This document shows positions 11,169-22,853 of a stretch of 64,000 bases of DNA, piece by piece. The notes beneath the pieces are model-generated. The model saw only the letters and a program-made list of their open reading frames with translations. It did not search any database and was not told the origin of the DNA. Position numbers and translations under genes: made by a program. The first letter of the stretch is position 1. Each line of letters begins with the position of its first letter. This DNA comes from Elysia chlorotica (lineage: Eukaryota; Mollusca; Gastropoda; Plakobranchidae), in contig RQTK01000007.1 of NCBI GenBank assembly GCA_003991915.1, positions 1,410,636-1,474,635 on the forward strand, given 5' to 3'.

Positions 11169-11821
11169 TGAACAGTAAGATGAATGAACGTTGTGGATTT
11201 AATGAATGAGCATTCCTACACAGCGACGGAGAGAGTGAGTAAAAAATTAGATGAATGAGAGGTGAGTTAAGAGACAGCGAGAGAGTGTTAATACTTACGT
11301 AAATTAACATGGTGAGTGACAATATGGGAGAGGTTGTGGGAAAGGGAGAGAGAAAAAATAAAAGAAAGAGAGAGACTAAAGAGAGAACAATTATAGAAGG
11401 AACAAAATGACTCACAATGTAGATACATGTGCAGGTACTAAAACAATGTACAAAACACGCTAAGGAAATATGGCTGTTTGTGTTTGTCTATGGACGCTCT
11501 CTCATCTGTGCCGTGTCTTCTTAGTCTATACTACTCCAAGTCCAAATATTTAAAAAGCGAATCTCTAGAATGGGTGTTTGTGTGCAGGATATTTGGTTTT
11601 CCCTTTCCATTGGAGAATAAAATGGCGTAGTGTGTGGTTGTTTGTGTGTAGTAACTTATGTAGAGGTGGGAGGAGGCTGTTTTACTTGGTGTCTACAATA
11701 TTATCAGGTTGTTAGAATAATTTAAGCCATTATTTTAATGATGATGGTTCGTGCATTGCTTTAGGTAAACCCAGATTTAGACACCTGGTGTTGACATATA
11801 ATTGGGTGAGTGGGGGAGGGG

Positions 11822-11825
<4 letters not shown>
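11167..11825. other. No gene seen
   Basis: Purine-rich degenerate sequence to about 11,380, then unique sequence. No exon, SINE head or RNA gene is recognised. Confidence 0.5.
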
Positions 11826-11863
<38 letters not shown>

Positions 11864-12012
11864 GAGAGAGAGGAGGAGGAGGAGGAGGAGGAGATCGAAA
11901 GAGAAGGAGAGAGAGAGGAGAAGGAGATCGAAGGAAAAGGAGAGAGAGAGAGTTAGAGAGAGAGAGACATACAGACAGGCATACAGACTGATAGATAAGC
12001 AAGACAGAGAGA
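11826..12012. repeat. (GA)n and (GGA)n microsatellite cluster
   Basis: A GA run, then GGA repeats, then two copies of a GAGATCGAA(A/G)G-containing unit, then GA and GACA-like repeats. Confidence 0.94.
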
Positions 12013-12127
12013 GATAATTTAAAGAACAGAAAGATGCACCAACAGGGTGCGCGCACTACCACGTTGACAAAGACAACTGATTATTATTATCAACATTAGT
12101 TAATAACAATAATGAGTATGGTGGTAG

Positions 12128-12152
12128 TGGTGACGATTACGATGATGATGAC

Positions 12153-12200
<48 letters not shown>

Positions 12201-12225
12201 AATAATAATAATAATAATAACAACA
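12128..12225. repeat. (GAT)n then (AAT)n microsatellite
   Basis: GATGAT repeats grade into AATAAT and AACAAC. Positions 12,226-12,970 hold unique AT-rich sequence without a recognisable gene. Confidence 0.95.
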
Positions 12226-12974
12226 GCAATAACAACAACAATTATAATATCATAAATGATAACCGCGATACATGAAATAACAAACAGTGGCAGCAGCCAA
12301 TACATCTACAAGTCTAAAAGTTGATAGACCACACGCTCGACAGCTACAACCAACCCATAACTGCTGCTGTTTGGATGATGATGTTGGTGATTATTGCCAG
12401 TAGAGCAGCAGTTTGTAACAATATTAGCGTGATTACTGGTCTGGTATTGAGGCTAACGCGTGTGGCAGTTTTGGCTTGTTATATAGAACCAAGCCACGGT
12501 GTATTCATGTTATAGTATATGAAATATTACAAAACGTGACTTGGAAGGTTGTGAAACCATTTAGTCTATAAAATATACTTAGATGTATCAGATTCTATCT
12601 GAAATTGTACACATATATAGACTGTACATATGTATAAGAATAAAATAATATTATTGGCAACTATTACTCTCAACGAAAAATCGTCTCTACTTCAAGAACG
12701 CGTTATACAAAAACCTACTATTTTTAGGAACCTTTATGCTAGTCACATAACTTTAAGGAGGGCTAACTTATTGAATTCTGTAAGAAATATACACGGATGC
12801 GAATGTGTGGTTATTAATGATGGTAGTTGTTTATGTCTTGTCTTAATTGGGTTTTGTTTTGTTGTTAGTTCTTGTTTTGTTCGATGTTTTACTGGTGTTT
12901 TAGTTGCGTTTTTCTTTGTGTGTGCGTGCCGATGTAACGCACCGAAACCCTTTGAGTCTGTCAATATTAGTATT

Positions 12975-13090
12975 AATAATAATAAAAGTAACAACAACAA
13001 CAACAACAACATAGTAGTAGTAGTAACAATAAAAGTAATAATCATAACAATAGCAATAATAAAAGTAATTATGATGATGATGATAGCAAT
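12975..13090. repeat. Mixed AAT/AAC/TAG trinucleotide repeat
   Basis: A patchwork of short trinucleotide runs including AACAAC, TAGTAG and GATGAT. Confidence 0.85.
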
Positions 13091-13405
13091 ATTTCAACAG
13101 CCACAGTGAAAGTATACAGCATGTATTTGTGTAGCGAACTGCTACAGGTTGTATTAATCAGAACCGTGAAGCGTGAAGTAATCGGCTAGCATGCGGCTAA
13201 TCAACGCACTGATCCATCAGTATAAAATATAACCTGTGCTGTGCCATAACACCGTGTAACCGGCTAACCGGTTCTGTGCTGTATGGTCTCTGATGTCATC
13301 ACATAAACTATGTGCTTCTTAAGTGTAATATCGCGGTAAGCTTACAGTTCGTCTTGAGATATGCGAATAATAAGACTCATGTTTATCATCATTAGTGTCT
13401 TTATC

Positions 13406-13417
13406 TCTCCCTCTCTT

Positions 13418-13466
<49 letters not shown>
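13406..13466. repeat. (CT)n microsatellite
   Basis: CT run with TTTC interruptions. Positions 13,467-14,400 show no gene beyond a short duplicated GGAACGTAAAACG-containing stretch (about 14,090 and 14,165). Confidence 0.95.
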
Positions 13467-14413
13467 CTTAGTTTAACGTCTCCTAGGTCCTTCAAAGATC
13501 CAACACAATTGTATGGCGAAGAGACCCTAGGGCGGTCATTGTACTTAAGACCCAAAGTCTGACAACCAAATTGGACATGTCCCTATACTGTAGTGGGATT
13601 TCTCAGAGGTAGACTGTCAAATTGACTGACATGATCGACGTACCCCGGCACGTATAACAAGTATAACCCAAGAAGGAAAGTCTAGTTTATAGCACAGGTA
13701 TTAAGCTAGACCATTAAACAATTAGGAAAAATTCGAAGAGAGTACAGTGTAGGAATACCCTGAGTCACGATTCACAATTTACAATTATTAAATATGGTGT
13801 CTTGTCTAAAATCCAGTTCTATATTCTTAAATTTCTGATAGTAAAACGTCTCCGGTGTCTCAGTCAAAGATAAATATATTTGGCATCTTTATATTTCTCT
13901 CTCTCTCTCTCTTTTTTTTTTTCTCCCTCCAGTTTCTTAAAAATAAGGACAAATTACTTCTCATTCGTCTTCTCTTGGTATGAGGAAAAGTTAAAGTATT
14001 AAAAATTCAATTTCATGCAATACCTTCACCATTCTGTGATACCCCTTCAAGCTTATTGATAAATATGGTCCCCGGACTCGCCGTTTCGTTGGAAAGGAAC
14101 GTAAAACGACATATTGATAAATATCTTCCTCGGACTCGCTGATACTTTAAAAACATTTCGTTGGAAAGAAACGTAAAACGTACACCGAGTTGAAATAACA
14201 TCGTTAACAGACCACCGCTAACATTGGCAAACTTCTACCTACCAATATCTTCAAACAATAACCCTCCCACCCCCATACCTTTCCTCACCCATACTTTTGC
14301 CCTATCAGTCAGTACGCCTTCCAACTTTTCTCCTAACTTATTTTTTCCATTCACACAACAGAGACCATTCTTATCTCTAGCGGAAAATTTTTGTTTTTTC
14401 TACCTATTACTCG

Positions 14414-14417
<4 letters not shown>

Positions 14418-14458
<41 letters not shown>
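14418..14458. repeat. (CT)n microsatellite
   Basis: Pure CT run of about 40 bp. Confidence 0.95.
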
Positions 14459-14459
<1 letters not shown>

Positions 14460-14875
14460 ACGAGTAAAGTCTCCACCGCTGCCTGCTTGCTTGCGAGTGG
14501 AAACCAAGGCACCAGTAAAGTTACTATGTGTAGGCAGTGTAGCCCTCCTATTTTTTTCTTTTCATCATTGTGTTTTTTCAACCTCGTCCCGCCCTCGCAA
14601 CGTAAACGTACATAGACCTACTACTCCAGGCAGAAGGAGCAGGGTGACTCACAGCCAGGCACAGGCACAGGCCAGGCATCGTTTCCAGATTTCCTGGTGT
14701 GTTCGAGAGAGACTAAGATACAGAGGGAGAGAGATAGAGAGAGGATGAGAGAGAGAGAGAGTGAGAGAGTTACATGTAGTAAGAAAGCCCATGGGGCAAA
14801 GATTGACATAGTGTGAGCGAAAGCGAAATAAAGAGAATGAGAGATGGGGAGAAAAGGAGTAGGAGAGGGAGAGAG

Positions 14876-14965
14876 AGATGCCAGGATTGGAACCTCTGCC
14901 CGTTTCAGCCTTGCGGCATTAGCACTGCCGACTCTGCCAGACGCTAACAGTCCAGCACAACCTTA
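14876..14965 (-). repeat. tRNA-derived SINE head, minus strand
   Basis: On the minus strand a B-box-like GGTTCCAATCCTGGC ends the element (about 14,880-14,894), preceded by an A-box-like stretch about 45 bp earlier. No body or 3' module is seen. Confidence 0.55.
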
Positions 14966-15360
14966 AGTGTAACGGTTTGAGACGAGCTCTGGAGGCGGTG
15001 AGTTAATGGAAAAACTACGACAGAAAAATGTAGTTACACGTTATAATTAATGGAAATTATACAACGTGGCGTGGAAACTGCGTTGAAGACAGAAACTATA
15101 GAGGCGGTAAAATAACGCGAGGGGACAAAAATATGAGGAAAAGAAAACTTCATCAACCTGATTCTACTGTGACTTCTTGGCTGAACAAAACTTGAATATT
15201 TAAATGCTCTAGAAAAGTACCCCCCCCCCCCCAATCTCCTCACGCCCTCCTGTGTGAGTACCAGCTTCCAGGCTCCATGTTTTAGATCCAAGATCTGGTG
15301 TTCTTCTAGACCCAGATCTCTCTACCTTCACTAACTGTTTTAGCTGGCAGCCTTGGGGAA

Positions 15361-15393
15361 CACACACACACACACACACACATACACACACAA
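15361..15393. repeat. (CA)n microsatellite
   Basis: About 32 bp of CA repeat with one TA interruption. Confidence 0.95.
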
Positions 15394-15609
15394 ACAGATA
15401 CAGATACACTGTGTAGCAGAAATCGCAAGGAGGAAACGTAAGCATAGATCTACAGCAGGGGAGTCGGCACTAGGCACTACGCACCAACAGATAGAGATAA
15501 CTCACTGAGAAAACTTACAGTGAACGGGAATCGCCGAAAAGTTATGAACAACAATTTTTAAAAAAAGATAAAGAACGGAAAGGGAAAACAGTATGTTGAT
15601 GGTATGAGT

Positions 15610-15700
15610 TTCAGTTTTAAGTTGGTTAACGGCCAACGCAGGACTATATAGGCTATACTGTGGACGGGTCAGAATGATGGAAAAGAGCTGACTTGGCCTG
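15610..15700 (-). repeat. SINE 3' module, minus strand
   Basis: It contains GACTATATAGGCTATACTGT followed by GGACGGGTC, the reverse complement of the shared SINE tail. The element is truncated after about 80 bp. Confidence 0.65.
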
Positions 15701-15974
15701 GCAGAAGTGTACATCACTTTACACTGATGCCTAGGTGGGAACCAACAGAACTTCGGCCTTCTAGAATGATATCATTTAGTTAATAGTTTATTAAGATGGA
15801 AACAGCATTTAATAGTCCTATTCATAGTGGTGTAAGAAAACATATTGGCTTTTAGGACGGGTCGTACTTTCCAAAAGCAATTAGAATATGACACTTTATA
15901 ATAATTTAAACGAGTGGGGAAAAGAAAGACATACAAGGAAAGAGGGACTTTTTGGACTCGCCACATCTCCTGTG

Positions 15975-16145
15975 CCCGCGGAAAGTTGCGATAGCAATTT
16001 TTTTCGCAGCTATTTTCAAATTTCGTTAATTTTGCAACTTCTTGAAACTTTTTGAAATTTTTGTTGATTTAAAAACTGTTCGCAACTTTTATTACCAATT
16101 TCAGTAAAATTTCGCAACTTTTATTAAAATACAATAAATTCCTGT
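15975..16145. repeat. Degenerate GCAACTTTT-rich repeat
   Basis: Repeated TTGCAACTT, TTTCGCAACTTTTATT and related words occur at irregular spacing. A second smaller cluster is at about 16,605-16,675. It may be an old minisatellite or low-complexity relic. A single N at 16,331 marks an unresolved base. Confidence 0.45.
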
Positions 16146-16786
16146 GTATATTTCACATATCGAGCCAGATTAAAGACACACAGACAAAATAATGTAGAAA
16201 GTGTGTAGCTAGTGCATATAGGTACTCCTTAAAATGACCAGTTTCACTGTCTTAATATCGCTAGAAAATTGAAAACGTTCACGGTGTGGGTTCTAAAGAA
16301 AGACAATGTTCAAATAAAAACACGACACTANTAATGCATACTAATTCTATCTGTGTCTCTCTTTGTCCCTCTCTGACTTTTTCTTCCCCCTCTCTCTTCT
16401 TTTTACATCTGTGAATTGACCTACATTTATTTTGATTGTGTCCTTTTTGCAGCTGTTTAGTGATAAGACTTAAGTTATAATTGTTGCGTTATTGAAGTTT
16501 ACAGCAACACAGATGTATTAGTGAGAGAAAATGCATTAACAATAACAGAATTGTTTACTTTGCATTGGGTTTGTGTGTTAATTGATTGATTCTTAAAGGC
16601 TAAAACTATGTCGCAACCTTTTGCATTTTTTGACCATTTTTGCTGCAACTTTTACCACTTTAAATCACAACTTTCTGGGCGCATAGTTTAAGGCATGTAC
16701 ATAGTGGACGTTGGGAGACCTGCGGAATGCGGGACGCTGTGATCAGCGACAGACAGTCAGATGAAAAAGACAGGGGGCGACAGACG

Positions 16787-16787
<1 letters not shown>

Positions 16788-16835
<48 letters not shown>
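16788..16835. repeat. (GA)n microsatellite
   Basis: About 46 bp of GA repeat. Confidence 0.96.
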
Positions 16836-16838
<3 letters not shown>

Positions 16839-16989
16839 ATAGTGGTAGAAGACAGCGGGAAATAGAGAGATGCATAGCTGAGTAGCACTGGTAAAATATG
16901 ATAGGGACCACTGCTGGGTGCAGATGGCTGTGGGTATGTGTGTGTGTATACGTAAGTGCGCGTCCTACTACATGTATCACCACGCATGT

Positions 16990-17443
16990 CACTCTTCCAC
17001 TGGTTGCTGGACAATAATCGAGATGCCTGGGGAAGGGGGGAGGGGGGAGGGGTGAGCGCCACAGCACCAGATGGCGGACATACAAAACGGGAGCGCGCGG
17101 GGGGAAATACAAATAACAATAGCGGTCTCAAAGCATGCGTGTAGCTGCACAAAATGAACCCCAACAGAAAAGCAAAAAAAAAAAAAAAGGACTGGAAGAA
17201 AAAACTAGCGAGCAGAGCGGAGGAGCAGGAGGAGGATGAGGAGGAGGACAAAGACTTTGCCTGGAGAAAGACGTGCCCAGACTGAGGGACTGGGGGCTTG
17301 ACCTGAGTCCAGCCCAGCGGCCAGTGGTGTCCACTGACCGTCGGTATGCATCAAGTGCACCGCCACCCCCGCTAGCCCCGCTCTGGCCACAAGTAGTCCG
17401 CCAGTCCGGCACGGCCAGTCTGCCCAGGTAAACACTGGGAGGG
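16990..17443. other. GC-rich patch, gene status unresolved
   Basis: A CpG-containing, GC-rich stretch. On the plus strand a frame from about 17,255 stays open into TCTGCCCAG followed by GTAAAC at 17,429, which could be a 5' exon with donor. Its residues (proline/serine/arginine-rich) match no family I know, and alternative frames on both strands are also open. I therefore do not call a CDS. Confidence 0.3.
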
Positions 17444-17697
17444 GGAGAGAGAGAGGGGTCAGCGCCGCAGGTAAGGGCTGGCTAGCACAACAGTGTTACT
17501 GGCGTGGGCGCATGGAGGGGCATGGAGGGACATGGGGAGAGGAGGGACGCGACACTGTCACAATGCTGTTAAGTGTGTGAGGTGGAGAGAGAGAGGGGTC
17601 AGCGCCGCAGGTAAGGGCTGGCTAGCACAACAGTGTTACTGGCGTGGGCGCATGGAGGGGCATGGAGGGACATGGGGAGAGGAGGGACGCGACACTG
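17444..17697. repeat. Perfect 140-bp-period tandem duplication
   Basis: 17,444-17,557 and 17,584-17,697 appear identical over about 114 bp. The unit contains CCGCAGGTAAGGG, a consensus-like splice donor, and GCATGGAGGGGCATGGAGGG. A 26-bp spacer lies between the two matches. No base difference is visible, so the duplication is recent, gene-converted or an assembly artefact. Confidence 0.93.
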
Positions 17698-18235
17698 CAA
17701 TTTCTCGCATGGGGGTTGTTTTTCTTTTCTTTTTTTTTCCTCTGATAGTACAACTTGAAAATGTCTTTGTGTAAAAGTGAATTGTTGGGACAGATTGGTT
17801 CTTGTTCTGTGTGTCTCTGTCTGTATCTCTCTTTCTGAATCTCTGACTGTCTGTCTGCCTCTCTCTCTCTCTCTCTGACTATGCCTGTTTGTCTATCTCT
17901 CTCTCTCTCTGCATTGACCACGAACACGAACACAGAAAGACAAGTAAAGCAAGAAGGAAAATGATATCAGACGCCGGAAGAGGAACACTACTGACGCTCA
18001 TGGAAAACATGAGGACAAAAAAAAGGTGAAGGCAAATAAATAAAGATGATATTTTGGGGGGAAGTGGGGAAAAAGATCCCCTTCTTTCGTGTATTTGTAT
18101 TTGTCGTTTGTTTTTTATTTTTTTTTTGCGTTCTGAAGTAGCACAAAGCATCTCTATTGTTGCAACAACGTGCATATTATTAGTTATCAAATATTAATTT
18201 TCATATGTTGTACTACAAATACTGCTAGCGTACTA

Positions 18236-18247
18236 TTACACCTACTG

Positions 18248-18285
<38 letters not shown>

Positions 18286-18292
18286 GCTGCTG

Positions 18293-18332
<40 letters not shown>

Positions 18333-18352
18333 AACTACTACTACTACGCACA
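18236..18352. repeat. (CTA)n microsatellite
   Basis: About 115 bp of CTA with two CTG units near the middle. Confidence 0.96.
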
Positions 18353-18756
18353 ACTAAAAGTACACCACCAACTGCTGCAAACAAATATAATAACGAATCA
18401 CAAACACACAGTAGAATACTTTAATGAACTGACAATCACTTATGTGACAAAGTGATAAGATATGTTTTTTGCTATTAAGGACTTATGGTTCAGTAAATTC
18501 ATATTATTATAAATAGGCTAACACCAAGGCCACTGTTATAATGTTAGCCATACACAAACATGAAAATATAACTACCATTTATAACTCTTTCGTTACATTT
18601 TAACTGCTTAATTACGATAGTGTATTCAGAACCACGCTGCCTGGAGTCTACTTGTCTGCGAATGTGATAACGTGCTGATACTTTTTTTTCTCGTTATTTT
18701 TAAAACACTATAAGTTCGTGGATATGATCTGGATATAAGTTTTAGAATGTACAGGG

Positions 18757-18850
18757 CATCTCCACAGTTCGAGTGGTTAGTGTATTGACTGACGAGGAGT
18801 GCGTCCAAGGTTCAAACTCAACCGCTGTCTGTGTATCCGTTTTCGTATTT
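18757..18850 (+). repeat. tRNA-derived SINE head
   Basis: It contains CGAGTGGTTAGTGTATTGAC (A-box region) and GGTTCAAACTC (B box), then diverges. It lies immediately upstream of a second, fuller SINE. Confidence 0.6.
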
Positions 18851-18877
18851 TTCAAGAAACCTAGGGTACCCTTCTCT

Positions 18878-19140
18878 ACCCAGTGGCTCAAGTGGTAGAG
18901 CGTTGGTCTCCGGATTGGAGAGTCCGCGGTTCTGAACCCAAGATCAGTCAAAAATGTACTTATACAATTTCTTCCCCTATTTGTTGGATCGGTGTCAGTA
19001 CGATGTGTCAGGTTGAAGCAGGAATCCTCGCTCTGTTTCGCGTATAGAAGCACATAAAAATGTCAGACTTCAGTCTTAGTGCCCATCCAAAATACCGTCT
19101 ATACAGTGCTAGCGTTGGACATTAAGCAACCAACCTCAAC
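18878..19140 (+). repeat. Full-length tRNA-derived SINE
   Basis: The head has AGTGGCTCAAGTGGTAGAGC and a B box, GGTTCTGAACCC. It is followed by the shared body (CCTATTTGTTGGATCGGTGT) and the 3' module (AGCACATAAAAATGTCAGAC to AAGCAACCAACC). This is one of the best complete copies and shows the family layout of head, body and conserved tail. A GT then GA microsatellite follows directly. Confidence 0.82.
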
Positions 19141-19150
19141 TGAACCCAGT

Positions 19151-19151
<1 letters not shown>

Positions 19152-19206
<55 letters not shown>
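19152..19206. repeat. (GT)n/(GA)n microsatellite
   Basis: TGTG repeats switch to GAGA repeats directly after the SINE tail. Confidence 0.95.
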
Positions 19207-19208
<2 letters not shown>

Positions 19209-19551
19209 TAGAAGAAATGACAGATCCACACTGTCTTGAAACTTTTACACAAAATTAATGGTGAAACTCAAACCATTTTAATATAAAGTTAAAACACGGA
19301 ATGCCACGAAAAGAAAGTCTTTCACGTGATTTTTAGTTCAAAAGTTGCAAAAATAAAAGAGTGTTTACATTGCTGGACCAAAGCGAACTTGTTTTTTTTT
19401 TTTTTAAGTTTATGTGGTAGATGATAGGCCTCTCGAGCTCTTTTTTTTCTGAGTGCTGTATTTTTTTTTAGCAAGAAAATGTATGCTATATCAGCAGCAA
19501 CAATTTTTATGTTTAATTGCCTACATTATTTCAGTATGATCAAAATTACAA

Positions 19552-19578
19552 TTTATTATTATTATTATTATTATTATA
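19552..19578. repeat. (TTA)n microsatellite
   Basis: Short TTA trinucleotide run. Confidence 0.9.
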
Positions 19579-19816
19579 ATTATTTAGATAGGTCACTAGG
19601 TCTAAAATACTGCACTAAAACGTATACGAAACAACTCAAAATGTAATAACTAATTCTCTTAAAACTAGCCCTAGAACTTGTGCTAATTTTGTTATCATTA
19701 TTTATTAGAAGGTGAAAAGATGGAACAACTTTAAACTCTGCTTAACGTTATCTATAGGCCAGAGTTGGAACTGTCTGTTATCTCAACATATTTAGCAAAC
19801 ATACTGTGGTGTCTGC

Positions 19817-19817
<1 letters not shown>

Positions 19818-19862
<45 letters not shown>

Positions 19863-19872
19863 TAATAATACC

Positions 19873-19903
<31 letters not shown>

Positions 19904-19972
19904 GCAATAGTAATAATAATAATAATAAGAAGAAGAAGAAGAAGAAGAATAATAATAATAATAATAATAGTA
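19818..19972. repeat. Inverted ATT/AAT microsatellite (palindromic)
   Basis: (TTA)n at 19,818-19,862 is followed by AATACCGGTAAT and then (AAT)n to about 19,926, an AAG run, and more AAT. The two main arms are reverse complements around the ACCGGT centre, so the locus could form a long hairpin. Confidence 0.92.
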
Positions 19973-19979
19973 ATGGTAG

Positions 19980-21882
19980 AGAGTGTATGTATATATACCT
20001 TGTACAAAGCCTAGCGGCATTAGTGTGAGGGTGATACAAAGAACTACCAGAGCCCCAGGTTGGTGTTCTGCGTGAGGCCACATCCTTAAAAGCCTCTCAC
20101 AAACTACAGGTCTTGTGGATATTCCCGTAGGTTCGGTATCCCCAGCGGTAGCGATGACATAGATCTAGATATCCAGGTGACAACAACGATGAAGATGAAG
20201 AAGGCGATGATATCCAATAATACTCCAGGGAAAAGTACTCCAGGTAAACATAACAAGAATTGTAGACTCGAATCACACCATGATTGGTTCAACAACAATA
20301 AAATCCTCCGAAGAAATAGAATAATAATCCAAACAGCACAAGAATGTATCGGTGTAGATCTAGAATCTCGGCTAACACAGAAAACACACACACAAGTTTT
20401 GGGGGCTGAAATCTCGGCTTATGCACAGAGCGAGATGATAATGTTGGCGCAAGCGGCAATAGATCTAGATCTAAGCTTAGTTATACACCATATAGCCTAT
20501 CTAGTAAATATTATAAACCTTTTAGGAAGCTAGCACTACTTATCTTACTAGGAGGCCTAGCACTAAACTAAAGCAGTAATCCTCCCGTGTGTAGTTTAGA
20601 ATCAAGACCTAGAATGTTAGAAATAGAATCTAGGCTTCCCTCTCGCTCCAATGTGCAACACGGTGACTGCCTGGTGGTAAAATCTAGTTCCTCCACTTCC
20701 TTTGAAAGTTACCGTCGTGGGATCCCTGCGTTCTGTATTCTGTAACACACAGCGCGACCCTTCCTCTCCGCCGCAAAAACTTTTTTTTTGCAGGTTCACA
20801 CTGAGACCATGCCCGCCCCTCTCTCCCACTTCTGCAGTCATCTTTAGAGCACTGCCACCCCTATGGTGGGTATCCTTCCGCTTTCCGTTGCACCTGTCAA
20901 ATTATCAATAATTTTGTTCAAGGTTCTATTTGATAATTCACAAATTAAATCATATCATGAGTTGATGCGTTTATCGTTTAAATCCTTTTTCTTATTTATC
21001 AAACAGCAAAAGGTCAAAGAATAAGAGTTTTTGTGCGAAAAGTAGATCTTCCGCGTAAGGTGACTGCGTGCTGCGGTGCACCCCTTTCACTCCATGGATG
21101 AGGTCGGGCTGGGTCTAGCTCGCGAGCTCATTGGGCGAAAAGTTTGGCGAGGGGGAGAGAGGATGGCGACCTGGGGACACGAGTGGCTGGGCCAGGCACA
21201 GGTTCACTGTATACAGCAGGCAGCACGAGATTCGCCGCTCTGCGTCTGCGGCTTTCCAGTCAGCACGCGGGATTGGGCGGACGCCGGACGGATGGTCATG
21301 GTGGAAGGGTGGACGCTCCACGCCTCTCTTTGTATGATGAACTGGACTCGCCCGGACGCGGAGATGATAACAATAACATCAACAATAATAATATTACGCG
21401 TTGTACTATTAGTAGTAAAACACGGTTATTCATTCATTGACTAAGTGACTGAAGAGGTTTGTTTCCATTTAAGATGTTAGAGAAGTATGAAATAAAAGAC
21501 ACAACTCTGTTTCTCGTCGATTCTATAGATTTTTTTTTTTGTTTTTTTGTTTTTTGTTTTTTTTTTAATTTCTAACATGTATTTATAATTCTATCATTTT
21601 ATCCATTCCTTCTTTCCTTGGGTAGCAAGAAAGGGGGAAGGGGCGTCCCGTGATCATTTTTGCGGATTGAGGGGGGAAGGTAGGGATGGGAGGAGGAGGG
21701 GCGTGAGTAACGTATTGTACCAACTATTACCTGTGTTAAGTGAGATAATAATTATAATTTTTTCCAGTACTTGATTGTGACAGTGAGCATCATTTTCGAT
21801 AACAGTCTTGGCTGACACAAACCTCCACAGTAAAACAGAAAACTGTGAGCTTTGCTAACGGCCAATCTATCTGTAAGGACGG
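19980..21882. other. No gene established; two GC-rich patches
   Basis: GC-rich patches lie at about 20,640-20,890 and 21,070-21,360 (the latter with an ATTGG near 21,130 and many CpGs). Both hold short open frames on both strands, none resembling a known protein or showing a convincing acceptor-donor pair. They could be promoters or 5' untranslated exons. Confidence 0.35.
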
Positions 21883-22035
21883 AGACTGGCGCAGTAGCTA
21901 GGCGGCAATGAGTCTCAATATCAGTGTGTGGGTTCGAGTCTGGGCATCATAGAATTCCTGGCCTGGCGGAGACTTCGTAATTTTTTTGGTTGTAGATGCT
22001 ACAGTCTGACTGCACTATTTCCTCAAAGTTAAACA
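21883..22035 (+). repeat. tRNA-derived SINE
   Basis: The head has ACTGGCGCAGTAGCTAGGCG and a B box, GGTTCGAGTCTG, with a body of about 80 bp. The usual conserved 3' module is not evident. Confidence 0.65.
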
Positions 22036-22117
22036 ACTTTCTTCACTTATCCATGAATCTTATTATCGATCTGTCTATCTATCTAACAATACCTATCCTT
22101 CTTTATATATAAAGATG

Positions 22118-22389
22118 CAGGCTATTTGTAACTCCTTGATATATAAAGATGCGGGCTATTTGTAACTCTTTCTTCATATATAAAGGTGCGGGCTATTAGT
22201 AACTCCTTCTTGATATATAAAGATGTGGGCTATTTGTAACTATTTCTTGATATATAAAGATGCGGGCTATTAGTAACTACTTCTTGATATATGAAGATGT
22301 GGACTATTTGTAACTCCTTCTTGATATATAAAGATGAGGGCTATTAGTAACTACTTCTTGATATATGAAGATGTGGACTATTTGTAACT
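22118..22389. repeat. 37-bp minisatellite, left part
   Basis: About seven units of GATGCGGGCTATTTGTAACT followed by CCTTCTTGATATATAAA. The array is interrupted at 22,389 by the solo LTR and resumes at 22,854. Variants include TAGTAACT and GATGTGGACT. Confidence 0.93.
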
Positions 22390-22848
22390 TGTTAAGACAT
22401 AACTCAGGGATGAATTAGCGAGTTATAAATACAAATTATCGAACAAACGCATTGACTGCACTGATCGAGAGTTTTATTAAATAGAATTGAATCATATAAA
22501 TTTACATTTTAGATGAGAAACATACTTCTATAACATCGATTAAAAATACAACATAAACTTCAACGTACCTAAACAGAACATACTACTCCACACAGGAACA
22601 GGACCCGACCAAAAGTGACGAGATCCAAAATGCGATCTCAATTTAAAGTGTCACATTCGAAACTTCCAGAACGAGCAACACTGACAAACGTTCACAATGA
22701 ACACAGACCCTGAACACACAGAACCCAACAAACACAGAACCGGTTCAAAGACACACACATAGACGCAGATATATACACCTACACAAAGTAAACAATGACA
22801 TTTACAAAGCACTATTCAAAATATATCCTAGGAAATGCTATCCTAACA
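22390..22848. mobile_element. Solo LTR of an LTR retrotransposon
   Basis: A 459-bp element begins TGTTA and ends TAACA, with flanking 5-bp direct repeats TAACT at 22,385-22,389 and 22,849-22,853. Removing it restores the 37-bp minisatellite across the junction. TG...CA ends plus a 5-bp target duplication are the hallmark of an LTR, and the absence of internal coding sequence makes it a solo LTR left by recombination. The superfamily (Ty3/Gypsy, Bel/Pao or Copia) cannot be decided from one LTR. Intact target repeats suggest a fairly young insertion, younger than the surrounding array. Confidence 0.85.
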
Positions 22849-22853
22849 TAACT

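Noticed and set aside
18878-18950. tRNA gene (also considered at 3,905, 8,165, 31,130, 32,700 and 39,200)
   Set aside because: A and B boxes are present, but acceptor and anticodon stems do not pair and a common SINE body follows, so these are tRNA-derived SINEs.
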